Of a stretch of DNA of 19,370 nt, positions 7,473 to 14,698 are shown piece after piece (position 1 is the stretch's first letter; every line of letters begins with the position of its first letter). The position numbers were made by a program, and so were the translations under genes. The notes under the pieces were generated by a model. That model saw only the letters and a list, made by a program, of their open reading frames with translations, was not told the DNA's origin and searched no databases. This DNA is from JBFMGS01 sp040752635 (GTDB lineage Bacteria; Bacillota; SHA-98; UBA4971): contig JBFMGS010000043.1 of NCBI GenBank assembly GCA_040752635.1, forward strand, positions 1 to 19,370. Reading direction: 5' to 3'.

Positions 7473-9085
7473 CCCACTACCCTCCTGTCTGAACGCAACC
7501 CGGTCGCAGGAAGCTGCAACGTTCCTCTAGCGTAGCGGATGCCGTACTCAATGCTGTCAACCAGTGCACGCCAACTCGCCTCGATAACGTTTGTGGAAAC
7601 TCCTACGGTTGACCAGGTTTCACGGCCATTTGCCGATTCTATGAGGACCCTTACCTTCGCTGCCGTTCCCGACGTCTCATCCACAACTCTGACTTTGTAG
7701 TCCACAAGTTCGATGTCTGCCACTTCCGGGTATACACCCTCAAGGGCCCGCCGCAGGGCCCTGTCAAGCGCGTTGACCGGCCCGTTCCCCTCAGCAACGG
7801 TATGGACGATGCGTCCGCCGACCTCAACCTTAACGCTTGCCTCTGACAATAATTCGCCGGTAGGACCCTGTTTGTCTACGATCAACCTGAGGCTGTGCAG
7901 GCTGAAGAGATCGTCGTGAATGCCCAGAGTCTTCCTGAGGAGCAACTCAAAAGAGGCCTCTGCTTCCTCGAATCTGTAGCCCTCATATTCTAGTTGCTTA
8001 AGCATACTTGCTATCGCCCGGCCATCGAAACCCGGCCCAACGGGGATCCCGTACTCTTTGGCCTTGTATGTCACGTTGCCCGCGCCTGAGAGCTCCGAGA
8101 CGAGAACCTTTCTCGCATTTCCCACCCTTTCGGGAGCGATATGCTCATATGCTTCTGAGTGCCTCAGGAGAGCCTTGACATGCACGCCTGCCTTGTGAGC
8201 AAACGCGCTTGACCCAGTAAACGGCCTGACTGGATTAGGCCTCAGATTGGCCGCGTCGTCAACGAACAAGGAAACCCGCGTAAGGCTGGCTAGCGCCTCC
8301 TCATCGACGCAGTCTATTCCCATCTTGATCTTGAGGATAGGGATGATCGAACAAAGGTCGGCGTTTCCGCACCGCTCGCCATAACCGTTTATCGTGCCCT
8401 GGACATGACTAGCGCCTTCCTCCACAGCAATGATACTGTTGGCTACGGCCATCCCGCAGTCGTTATGCGCGTGGATTCCGATGGGTCTGTCCGTTTCTCC
8501 GCAAACCGTTCTGACGACGCGTCGAACAGCTTGCGGTAGCGCTCCGCCGTTGGTGTCACAAAGCACTATGGCCTCGGCGCCGGCGTCCGCGGCGCTGTGG
8601 ACTGTGGCCAGCGCGTACCGGGGATTGGCCATGTATCCGTCAAAGAAGTGCTCTGCATCGAATATTACTGTGAGCCCGTTGGACCGGAGATACGAGATGG
8701 TGTCTCGTATCATTTCGAGGTTTTCCTCGAGCGTCGTGCCGAGTATGTCGGTCACGTGAAAATCCCATGCTTTACCGAAGATGCAGGCGACCGAGGCGCC
8801 GGAATCAAGTATCGCCCGGACGCTGGGGTCCTTCTCCACGTCGGTGCGCGCCTTCCGTGTGCTTCCAAACGCGGTTACAACGATGTTCTTCAGTTGCAGG
8901 TCCCTGACCTTTCTGAAGAACTCATCGTCGTTTGGGTTGGAGGCAGGCCATCCTCCTTCGATGTAGTTGATCCCCAGCGCATCCAGGCGCTGCACCAGGT
9001 CGAGCTTGCTCTTCAGTGAAAATGTGATACCCCGCATCTGCGCGCCATCTCTGAGCGTGGTGTCGTACAACGCCACTTTCTGCAA
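7469..9085 (-). CDS. cimA: (R)-citramalate synthase
   Basis: CimA condenses pyruvate with acetyl-CoA to (R)-citramalate, the entry to the threonine-independent isoleucine route. The 538-residue protein belongs to the LeuA-like DRE-TIM family: LYDTTLRDGAQMRG (6-19), GINYIEGGWPASNP (38-51), HAHNDCGMAVAN (205-216) and GTINGYGERCGNADL (230-244). The combination DGAQMRG plus EGGWPASNP is typical of the citramalate synthase subfamily rather than LeuA, which has DGEQSPG and EAGFPVAS. A C-terminal regulatory LeuA-dimer domain covers about 395-520. The TTG at 9085 starts directly at the conserved N-terminus and has AGGTGA 6 bp upstream. The gap to ilvC is 10 bp. A separate true LeuA is encoded at 13049-14605, so CimA is not simply a second leucine enzyme; substrate choice is inferred from motifs. 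Confidence 0.93.
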   Translation of the reverse strand: MQKVALYDTTLRDGAQMRGITFSLKSKLDLVQRLDALGINYIEGGWPASNPNDDEFFRKVRDLQLKNIVVTAFGSTRKARTDVEKDPSVRAILDSGASVACIFGKAWDFHVTDILGTTLEENLEMIRDTISYLRSNGLTVIFDAEHFFDGYMANPRYALATVHSAADAGAEAIVLCDTNGGALPQAVRRVVRTVCGETDRPIGIHAHNDCGMAVANSIIAVEEGASHVQGTINGYGERCGNADLCSIIPILKIKMGIDCVDEEALASLTRVSLFVDDAANLRPNPVRPFTGSSAFAHKAGVHVKALLRHSEAYEHIAPERVGNARKVLVSELSGAGNVTYKAKEYGIPVGPGFDGRAIASMLKQLEYEGYRFEEAEASFELLLRKTLGIHDDLFSLHSLRLIVDKQGPTGELLSEASVKVEVGGRIVHTVAEGNGPVNALDRALRRALEGVYPEVADIELVDYKVRVVDETSGTAAKVRVLIESANGRETWSTVGVSTNVIEASWRALVDSIEYGIRYARGTLQLPATGLRSDRRVVG

Positions 9086-9095
9086 TGCTCCTCAC

Positions 9096-10103
9096 CTACT
9101 CGCCCTGGTCGTGCTCTCGCGTCCACGTCATCATTTTGCGAAGCTCCTTGCCCACCGCCTCGATGGGGTGAGCTGACTGCGCAGCCTTCAGTTTACTGTA
9201 GACCGGCCTTCCAACCTGGTTCTCCAGTATCCATGTTCTGGCGAACTCGCCGTTTTGGATCTCCTCCAGCAGCTTCTTCATCTCCTGGCGAACGCCGGCG
9301 TTTATGACGCGCCTCCCGCTCACGAGGTCACCGAACTCAGCAGTGTCGCTGACGCAGCGGCGCATCCAGGAGATTCCGCCCTCGTAGACCAGGTCAACTA
9401 TGAGCTTGAGTTCGTTCAAGCACTCGAAATACGCTATCTCCGGTTGGTAGCCCGCTTCCACCAGAGTCTCGAAGCCAGCTCTCACCAGCTCCGTCATTCC
9501 GCCGCACAGAACCGCCTGTTCTCCAAACAAATCTGTTTCGGTCTCTTCCGCGAACGTAGTTTCAAGCACCCCGGCCCTCGTGGTGCCTATGCCTTTGGCG
9601 TATGCAAGGCCGAGCGTCCTGGCTTGGCCCGTGTAGTCCTGATGCACTGCGAGTAACGCTGGGGGTCCCGCTTTCTGAACGTAGAGTCTTCTAAGGAGAT
9701 GCCCGGGGCTCTTCGGCGCCACCATCAGCACATCGATGTCCTGCGGTGGTAGAATCTGGTTGTAATGAATGTTGAAGCCGTGTGCGAAAACGAGGCAATT
9801 CCCCTTCTCCAGGTTGGGTTCGATATCCCGCGCGTAAACTTGAGGCTGCACGTGGTCGGGCAAGAGCATCACAATAACATCAGCAGCCCTGGCCGCTTGA
9901 GCTGGCTCCACCGGCTCGAATCCGTCCCGGACCGCTCTCTTCCAACCTTCCCCGCCTTCTCTCGCGCCGACGAGGACGTCCACCCCGCTGTCGCGAAGGT
10001 TCAGCGCATGGGCGTGGCCCTGGCTTCCGTATCCGATCACCGCCACCTTCTTGCCTTTCAAAGCCTCGAGATTCGCACCGCTGTCGTAGTAAATCTGTGC
10101 CAC
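9096..10103 (-). CDS. ilvC: Ketol-acid reductoisomerase (class I)
   Basis: IlvC isomerises and reduces acetolactate or acetohydroxybutyrate to the dihydroxy acids used by IlvD. With the GTG start at 10103 (VAQIYYDSGAN) it has 335 residues, the class I length. The Rossmann motif is GYGSQGH (24-30). Conserved catalytic positions are H108, K131, D191, E195, E227, E231 and S252, in FAHGF, APKSPGH, ETETDLFGEQ, ECLNELKL and SDTAEFGD. KSPGH replaces the more common KGPGH. The cofactor loop is REGGEGW (48-54), lacking both serines of the common REGSKSW. AGGAGG lies about 9 bp before the GTG; the frame is open 21 codons further upstream but this lacks conservation. ilvN ends 44 bp upstream. Confidence 0.95.
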   Translation of the reverse strand: MAQIYYDSGANLEALKGKKVAVIGYGSQGHAHALNLRDSGVDVLVGAREGGEGWKRAVRDGFEPVEPAQAARAADVIVMLLPDHVQPQVYARDIEPNLEKGNCLVFAHGFNIHYNQILPPQDIDVLMVAPKSPGHLLRRLYVQKAGPPALLAVHQDYTGQARTLGLAYAKGIGTTRAGVLETTFAEETETDLFGEQAVLCGGMTELVRAGFETLVEAGYQPEIAYFECLNELKLIVDLVYEGGISWMRRCVSDTAEFGDLVSGRRVINAGVRQEMKKLLEEIQNGEFARTWILENQVGRPVYSKLKAAQSAHPIEAVGKELRKMMTWTREHDQGE

Positions 10104-10147
10104 GTGTACCACCCTCCTCTTCCGGCTTGTGATAGAAAGGATTGACT

Positions 10148-10666
10148 TCATACCGCCCTGAGGCACTCTTCTGCGTCGGCGGCAATCGCTCTTTCGCCTC
10201 GGGCCATGGCGATCTTGCCCGTCCTCGCGAGTTCCTTTATCCCGTGAGGCCTGATCAGGTTCACGAAGGCATTGATTTTGTCCTCGTCCCCCGTCATTTC
10301 AATAATCATCGAAGTCCGGGACACATCAATGATGCTGGCCCTGAAGATGCTTACGGTCTCCAGGATCTCAGACCGGTTTCTGGGATCCACGGCCACTTTC
10401 ACCAGCAATAACTCCCGGGCAACTGAATCAGTTTCTGGCAGAGTCCTTACCCTGATAACGTCTATCAGCTTGTTGAGCTGCTTGGTTATCTGCTCGCACA
10501 TGGCTTCGTCCGCGTCAACGACTATGGTCATCCTCGAGATGTCCTGAACCTCGGTAACCCCGACCGCGATGCTCTCAATGTTGAAACCGCGCCTGCCGAA
10601 CAGCCCTGCCACCCGCGCTAACACTCCCGGGTGATTTACAACCGTGGCTACTATGGTGTGCTTCAC
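10148..10666 (-). CDS. ilvN: Acetolactate synthase, small regulatory subunit
   Basis: This is the ACT-domain subunit that activates IlvB and usually confers valine feedback inhibition. The N-terminal ACT domain (about 2-75) reads KHTIVATVVNHPGVLARVAG and FGRRGFNIESIAVG; the Asn-His-Pro-Gly turn at the effector site is kept. The C-terminal regulatory half (about 80-172) includes ELLLVKV and RPHGIKELARTG. Length is 172 residues with a GTG at 10666. I prefer this GTG because the full-strength AGGAGGTGA is 8-9 bp upstream, whereas the in-frame TTG at 10672 would be only 3 bp from it. The ilvB stop (10669-10671) ends 2 bp before this start. Confidence 0.94.
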   Translation of the reverse strand: MKHTIVATVVNHPGVLARVAGLFGRRGFNIESIAVGVTEVQDISRMTIVVDADEAMCEQITKQLNKLIDVIRVRTLPETDSVARELLLVKVAVDPRNRSEILETVSIFRASIIDVSRTSMIIEMTGDEDKINAFVNLIRPHGIKELARTGKIAMARGERAIAADAEECLRAV

Positions 10667-10668
10667 TC

Positions 10669-12336
10669 TCAATCACCTCCTATCATGTTGCTTAGCGGTT
10701 GTTCCGCAGGGACTAGCGGAAAGACGTTTTCTTCGGGCGCCACCCTGAAATCCAACAAAACTAGTCCTTCAGTCTCGAGGGCATGCTCTAGCGCAGGCCG
10801 CACTCCAGCCTCATCAGTCACTTTGATTCCTGTGGCACCGTAAGCCTCCGCGAGTTTTACGAAATCGGGGTTCCCCTCCAACTTCGTCGCAACATATCTA
10901 CCGTTACAGAACAACTCTTGCCACTGGCGCACCATGCCCAGGTAGCCGTTGTTCATGAGAACGACTTTCACAGGCACTCCGAGGCTCACCGCCGTTGCAA
11001 GCTCCTGGACATTCATCTGGAAAGAGCCGTCCCCTGTCACGAGGACCACCTGCTTATCAGGCAAGCCTACCTGGGCCCCTATGGCCGCAGGCAGGCCGTA
11101 GCCCATCGTGCCCAACCCTCCTGACGAGAGGAATGAACGGGGGTGCCTGAAGGGATAATACTGGGCGGTCCACATCTGGTGCTGCCCCACATCCGTAACT
11201 ATCACTGCCTCTCCCCGGGTGAGTCTGCCAAGCTCCTCTATGATGTACTGCGGTTTCAAAAGGCCCTTTCTTGAGTAGGTGAGGGGACGGGAACGTTTCA
11301 TGCATTCTATGCGCTGTATCCATTCCGGTCGTTGTGCAGGAGTAACAAGTCCCAGCAGCCGGGACAGCACGTTCTTCACATCGCCTACTACTGGTATGTC
11401 CACCCTCACGTTCTTCCCGATTTCCGCCGGGTCGATATCCACATGAATTATCCTGGCATTGGCTGCGAAACAATCGATTTTGCCCGTCACTCTATCGTCG
11501 AATCGCACTCCGAGCCCTATTAACAGATCGCACTCACCGAGAGCCGTGTTGGCGTAGGCTGTCCCGTGCATACCCGGCATTCCCAGGTACAACGGATGAT
11601 CGGACGGGATCGCTCCGAGCCCCATCAAAGTCGTGCTGACAGGTATCTCGCATCTCTCGGCCAGTCGCAGCGCTTCGACCGAGGCTCCCGAGCGTATCAC
11701 TCCTCCCCCGACCAGCATAAGGGGCCGTCTGGACGATCTGATGGCTTTTGCGATCTCGCCAATCTGCACTGGATGGCCCTCGTAAACCGGCTTATATCCG
11801 GGAAGAAAGACCTCCCGCGGTGTGGAGGCACGAACCTCGAGGGCTGCGACATCCTTCGGCACGTCTACTAGAACAGGACCCGGTCTCCCCGTTGATGCGA
11901 TGTGGAACGCCTCCTTGAGCACTCGAGGCAGGTCATCGGGATTCTTGACAAGGTAGTTGTGCTTCGTGATGGGCATCGTGATGCCCGTGATATCCGCCTC
12001 TTGGAAGGAATCTCTGCCGAGAAGGCGTCTTGATGTCTGTCCGGTTATGGCAACCAGGGGGACCGAATCCATGTACGCGGTCGCAAGCCCCGTTACCAGG
12101 TTGGTCGCTCCGGGGCCCGACGTGGCTATACATACGCCCGTCTTGCCTGTAACCCTCGCGTACCCGTCAGCGGCATGAACCGCACCCTGTTCATGCCTTA
12201 CAAGCACATGTTTGATTGCAGCACGAGGTAGTGCGTCGTAAATGCCAAGCACGGATCCGCCTGGGAATCCAAAGACGACCTCGACTCCTTCTTCGACCAA
12301 CGTGTCAACCAGAACCTGTGCTCCTGTTCGACCCAT
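10669..12336 (-). CDS. ilvB: Acetolactate synthase, large catalytic subunit
   Basis: This ThDP- and FAD-dependent enzyme condenses two pyruvates to acetolactate, or pyruvate plus 2-ketobutyrate to acetohydroxybutyrate. The 555-residue protein has the catalytic glutamate in RHEQGAVHAADGYAR (E49), GFPGG (23-27), SGPGATNLVTGLATA (73-87), a central FAD-binding domain, and the ThDP motif GDGSFQMN (435-442) to NN (462-463). KQVVLVTGDGS fits the biosynthetic AHAS type. The ATG at 12336 is preceded by GGAGGAGGT 4-5 bp upstream; the frame is open 15 codons further but that stretch lies over the Shine-Dalgarno. It is the first gene of the leftward ilvBNC-cimA-ilvD-proC run, with a leader of about 120 nt. 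Confidence 0.96.
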   Translation of the reverse strand: MGRTGAQVLVDTLVEEGVEVVFGFPGGSVLGIYDALPRAAIKHVLVRHEQGAVHAADGYARVTGKTGVCIATSGPGATNLVTGLATAYMDSVPLVAITGQTSRRLLGRDSFQEADITGITMPITKHNYLVKNPDDLPRVLKEAFHIASTGRPGPVLVDVPKDVAALEVRASTPREVFLPGYKPVYEGHPVQIGEIAKAIRSSRRPLMLVGGGVIRSGASVEALRLAERCEIPVSTTLMGLGAIPSDHPLYLGMPGMHGTAYANTALGECDLLIGLGVRFDDRVTGKIDCFAANARIIHVDIDPAEIGKNVRVDIPVVGDVKNVLSRLLGLVTPAQRPEWIQRIECMKRSRPLTYSRKGLLKPQYIIEELGRLTRGEAVIVTDVGQHQMWTAQYYPFRHPRSFLSSGGLGTMGYGLPAAIGAQVGLPDKQVVLVTGDGSFQMNVQELATAVSLGVPVKVVLMNNGYLGMVRQWQELFCNGRYVATKLEGNPDFVKLAEAYGATGIKVTDEAGVRPALEHALETEGLVLLDFRVAPEENVFPLVPAEQPLSNMIGGD

Positions 12337-12432
12337 ACGTACCTCCTCCCGGCGGCTATAGACGAGAAAACACCAGGCCAAAACGCCTTATGCTCGTACT
12401 TTTTTGAAGGGGGACGCCAAGATGTGAGAAGC

Positions 12433-12448
12433 CGTGGTAGTCACCACG
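12433..12448 (-). promoter_or_regulatory. Hairpin near the 5' end of the ilvB leader
   Basis: Six perfect base pairs (CGTGGT with ACCACG) enclose a four-base loop, about 8 nt after the predicted ilvB transcription start. There is no T-run after it, so it is not a terminator; it could shield the mRNA 5' end or be chance. No T-box consensus was found in this leader. Confidence 0.35.
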
Positions 12449-12462
12449 AAGGTATTTCTGTC

Positions 12463-12491
12463 AATTTACCACCTGCCAGGTGCTATGTCAA
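12463..12491 (-). promoter_or_regulatory. Predicted sigma-A promoter for the ilvB operon
   Basis: On the minus strand TTGACA (12491-12486) is followed after exactly 17 bp by TAAATT (12468-12463, 4 of 6 matches to TATAAT). Transcription would begin near 12456, giving a leader of about 120 nt to ilvB. The spacer contains a perfect 13-base inverted repeat with a single central base (12470-12482), a plausible operator. Only 31 bp separate its -35 from the -35 of the divergent leu promoter. Confidence 0.7.
12470..12482. promoter_or_regulatory. Palindrome inside the ilvB promoter spacer (possible operator)
   Basis: CACCTG and CAGGTG flank a single C, a perfect inverted repeat between the -35 and -10 elements of the predicted ilvB promoter. 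A protein bound here would block RNA polymerase. The sequence does not match the AT-rich CodY consensus (AATTTTCWGAAAATT), and I cannot name a regulator. Confidence 0.4.
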
Positions 12492-12522
12492 GATAGAATT
12501 CGGCAACCGGGTAAGATTTTTC

Positions 12523-12551
12523 TTGACATGGAAGATAGGGCGCCATATACT
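12523..12551 (+). promoter_or_regulatory. Sigma-A promoter for the leuACDB-hom operon
   Basis: A perfect TTGACA (12523-12528) is followed after 17 bp by TATACT (12546-12551, 5 of 6). Transcription is expected near 12558. It lies back to back with the ilvB promoter and immediately upstream of the leucine T-box leader, so initiation appears strong and control is mostly by attenuation. Confidence 0.88.
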
Positions 12552-12930
12552 GAAAACAATAAGCGCTGGTTCGAGAACCACGCCACATAGTGTCAAAGTG
12601 ATGACGGGGAGCAGTAGGTGGAGTTGTCGGGTCTCAGAGAACCGGGGGTAGCTGTGAACCGGTACCCGAGCTTCGTTGAACTCGCCCTTGAGCTGCAGGT
12701 TGAAACACCCGGGCAGCCCAGACCCAGACAAACGTGGAGTAGGGAGACCAGGGCGCGCCCAGGAAAACTAGACTTAGCCGGGCCGACATAGTCGTGAAGC
12801 ACCCGTTACCAGCTTCTTTCTTACCTTCTTGAGACTGACTGGGAACCGCCTGATTCAGAGTATCAAGGCGCGGTCGTTGTCGCTTGGGTAGGAAAACCGA
12901 GGCCGCTGCCGCAAGGTAGCGGCGAAATCA

Positions 12931-12968
12931 GGGTGGTACCACGAGAGAGCGTTATCCTCTCGTCCCTG
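12931..12968 (+). promoter_or_regulatory. T-box antiterminator
   Basis: AGGG (12931-12934) pairs with CCCT (12965-12968). The seven bases TGGTACC stay unpaired as the tRNA-binding bulge, and ACGAGAG (12942-12948) pairs with CTCTCGT (12958-12964). The 3' arm shares TCCCT with the terminator, so the two folds exclude each other. Confidence 0.92.
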
Positions 12969-13015
12969 GAGACCCGGACATTTCCGAGCAGCCAGGGAAG
13001 AGGGGATTTCTTTAT
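12957..13015 (+). terminator. T-box-controlled intrinsic terminator
   Basis: CCTCT plus TCCCTGG (12957-12970, with a two-base CG bulge) pairs with CCAGGGA plus AGAGG (12993-13004). It is followed by a moderately T-rich ATTTCTTT. Its 5' arm overlaps the antiterminator 3' arm, so uncharged tRNA-Leu would prevent its formation and let RNA polymerase enter leuA. Confidence 0.88.
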
Positions 13016-13048
13016 AGAGAAATGGGAGTGGAAGGGTTGGTGACCAAG

Positions 13049-14605
13049 ATGAACCGCATTCTCATTTTCGACACGACCCTCAGAGACGGGGAGCAGTCCC
13101 CGGGAGTGAACCTGAACGTGGAGGAGAAGCTCGAGATAGCCACGCAGCTTGCAAGGCTCAAGGTCGATGTGATCGAGGCCGGATTCCCTGTGGCATCTCC
13201 CGGAGATTTCGCCGCGGTGGAGGCGGTAGCCTGCGGAATAGAAGGCCCCGTGATTGCGGCTTTGGCGAGGGCTACAGAAAAGGACATCGATAAGGCCTGG
13301 GAAGCCATTCGATACGCCAGGAAGCCGAGGATTCACACCTTCATTGCCACGTCTCCTATTCACATGCAGTGCAAGCTGCGTAAACGTCCTGACGAAGTGC
13401 TGGGAATGGCGGTTGAGGCGGTGGGGTATGCCAAGAGCCTGGTGGGGGATGTGGAGTTTTCAGCCGAAGATGCAGCCAGGAGCGACCGGGGGTTCCTGTG
13501 CGAGGTGTTTGCAGCCGTCATCGAAGCTGGAGCAACTGTGGTGAACATCCCTGACACGGTGGGTTACAGTACCCCCTGGGAGTTCGGAGATCTCGTTTCG
13601 TACGTGAAGGCTCACACTCCAGGCATCGAGAAAGCTATCATAAGCGTTCACTGCCACAACGATCTCGGGCTGGCTGTGGCCAACTCGCTGGCCGCGGTGA
13701 CAGCCGGAGCCACGCAGGTGGAGTGCACGATAAACGGCCTCGGGGAAAGAGCCGGGAACGCCGCCCTCGAGGAAATCGTAATGACGCTCAAGACGAGGCA
13801 GGACTATTTCGGCGTTTCGCTGGACGTTGACACGAAAAACATCTACCGCACCAGCCGCCTTGTAAGCACACTTACAGGGATCCCTGTTCAGCCCAACAAG
13901 GCCGTGGTGGGCGACAACGCTTTCGCTCACGAGTCAGGCATACACCAGGACGGCGTTCTCAAGGAACGGACCACCTATGAGATCATGTCTCCTGAGTCCA
14001 TAGGGCTTGCCCAGAGCCGCCTGGTGTTGGGAAAGCATTCCGGGCGGCACGCATTCAGGGAAAAGCTCAAAGCACTGGGGTACTCCTTGAACCAGGACGA
14101 GATGGAAAAGGCGTTTGCTCGCTTCATCGAGTTGGCTGACAAGAAGAAACAGGTTTCTGACAGGGACATCGAAGCCATTATCGAGGACGAACTGGTGGCA
14201 GTGCCTGCACTCTTTGTGCTGGACTACGTGCACGTAGCAAGCGGCAACACCACCGTCCCCACTGCCACCGTGCGGGTCAGAAGTGGGGACAGCGTCGTCG
14301 AGGAGGCGGCTTGCGGCGACGGGCCTGTGGACGCGGTTTACAAGGCAATCGACGGCGCCACCAAGATCCGGACCCAACTGGTGTCTTACTCTCTGCATGC
14401 GGTAACCGGCGGGAAGGACGCCCTGGGCGAGGCGACGGTCCGGGTAAAGGACGACGGGAACATCTATGTAGGCAGGGGAACCAGCACAGACGTGATAGAG
14501 GCCAGCGCCAAAGCATACCTGCAGGCCATCAACAAGTTGGTCCATAACCGGCGGGGTTACAGCTCGGGGACCCGGGCCGAGACCGTCGAGCAGAAGGCAA
14601 CATGA
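13049..14605 (+). CDS. leuA: 2-isopropylmalate synthase
   Basis: LeuA condenses 2-ketoisovalerate with acetyl-CoA, the committed step of leucine synthesis. From the ATG at 13049 it is 518 residues. Catalytic-domain marks are FDTTLRDGEQSPGVNL (7-22, with R12/D13), EAGFPVAS (43-50), the metal-binding HCHNDLGLAVAN (201-212), and NGLGERAGNAALEE (229-242). The C-terminal regulatory domain (about 390-510), including GDGPVDAVYKAIDGAT, usually mediates leucine feedback inhibition. GGTGA lies 5 bp before the chosen ATG, and MNRILIFDTT is the normal family start. In-frame ATG 13022, TTG 13037 and GTG 13040 would give slightly longer products; ATG 13022 sits too close to the terminator and lacks a ribosome binding site. 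Expression is expected to be under the leucine T-box. Confidence 0.95.
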   Translation: MNRILIFDTTLRDGEQSPGVNLNVEEKLEIATQLARLKVDVIEAGFPVASPGDFAAVEAVACGIEGPVIAALARATEKDIDKAWEAIRYARKPRIHTFIATSPIHMQCKLRKRPDEVLGMAVEAVGYAKSLVGDVEFSAEDAARSDRGFLCEVFAAVIEAGATVVNIPDTVGYSTPWEFGDLVSYVKAHTPGIEKAIISVHCHNDLGLAVANSLAAVTAGATQVECTINGLGERAGNAALEEIVMTLKTRQDYFGVSLDVDTKNIYRTSRLVSTLTGIPVQPNKAVVGDNAFAHESGIHQDGVLKERTTYEIMSPESIGLAQSRLVLGKHSGRHAFREKLKALGYSLNQDEMEKAFARFIELADKKKQVSDRDIEAIIEDELVAVPALFVLDYVHVASGNTTVPTATVRVRSGDSVVEEAACGDGPVDAVYKAIDGATKIRTQLVSYSLHAVTGGKDALGEATVRVKDDGNIYVGRGTSTDVIEASAKAYLQAINKLVHNRRGYSSGTRAETVEQKAT

Positions 14606-14638
14606 ACTCGCTGCAGCCAAACCTGGGAGGTGCACCGA

Positions 14639-14698
14639 ATGGCACGGGGGATTGCAGGGCACCCGCTGGAACGAAGGGATGAGGTATCTTGGGAATGA
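14639..14698 (+). CDS. Possible 19-residue ORF coupled to leuC
   Basis: A GGGAGGTG Shine-Dalgarno (14624-14631) lies 7 bp before the ATG at 14639, opening 19 codons (MARGIAGHPLERRDEVSWE) that stop in TGA at 14696-14698. The stop overlaps the leuC ATG (14695) as ATGA, the classic coupling arrangement. The peptide resembles nothing I know, so its sequence may not matter; the likely role, if real, is to deliver ribosomes to leuC. A chance ORF cannot be excluded. Confidence 0.3.
   Translation: MARGIAGHPLERRDEVSWE

Larger units (their letters stand above)
12558..13015 (+). ncRNA. T-box leader (leucine, CUC specifier) upstream of leuA
   Basis: The leader senses uncharged tRNA-Leu and controls read-through into leuACDB-hom. 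Stem I spans about 12590-12708: GTGT/CAA pairs with TTG/ACAC at the base, a kink-turn-like TGATGA (12599-12604) faces TTGAG (12688-12692), and GGGG pairs with CCCT. The specifier loop has AGTA (12613-12616) on the 5' side and GAA (12678-12680) on the 3' side, directly followed by CTC (12681-12683), a leucine codon. The distal stem has TCGGGT/ACCCGA and ACCGG/CCGGT with the AGAGA and GGTAG motifs. Stem III is 9 bp with a GCAA tetraloop (12903-12924). The T-box proper is AGGGTGGTACCACG (12931-12944), whose TGG matches the tRNA acceptor end. The predicted start is approximate. The element is longer than most T-boxes because of about 190 nt between stems I and III. Confidence 0.94.

Noticed and set aside
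6664..7530. Long plus-strand open frame opposite ilvD (and similar ones near 5528-6372 opposite ilvD/proC)
   Set aside because: It lies antisense to a fully conserved IlvD; the translation is Ser/Ala/Pro-rich with no motif, the normal result of codon bias in a GC-rich gene.
10682..12480. Second T-box on the ilvB leader
   Set aside because: I looked on the minus strand for AGGGTGG-ACC-CG and a terminator pair between the ilvB promoter and start and found only a 6-bp hairpin without a T-run.
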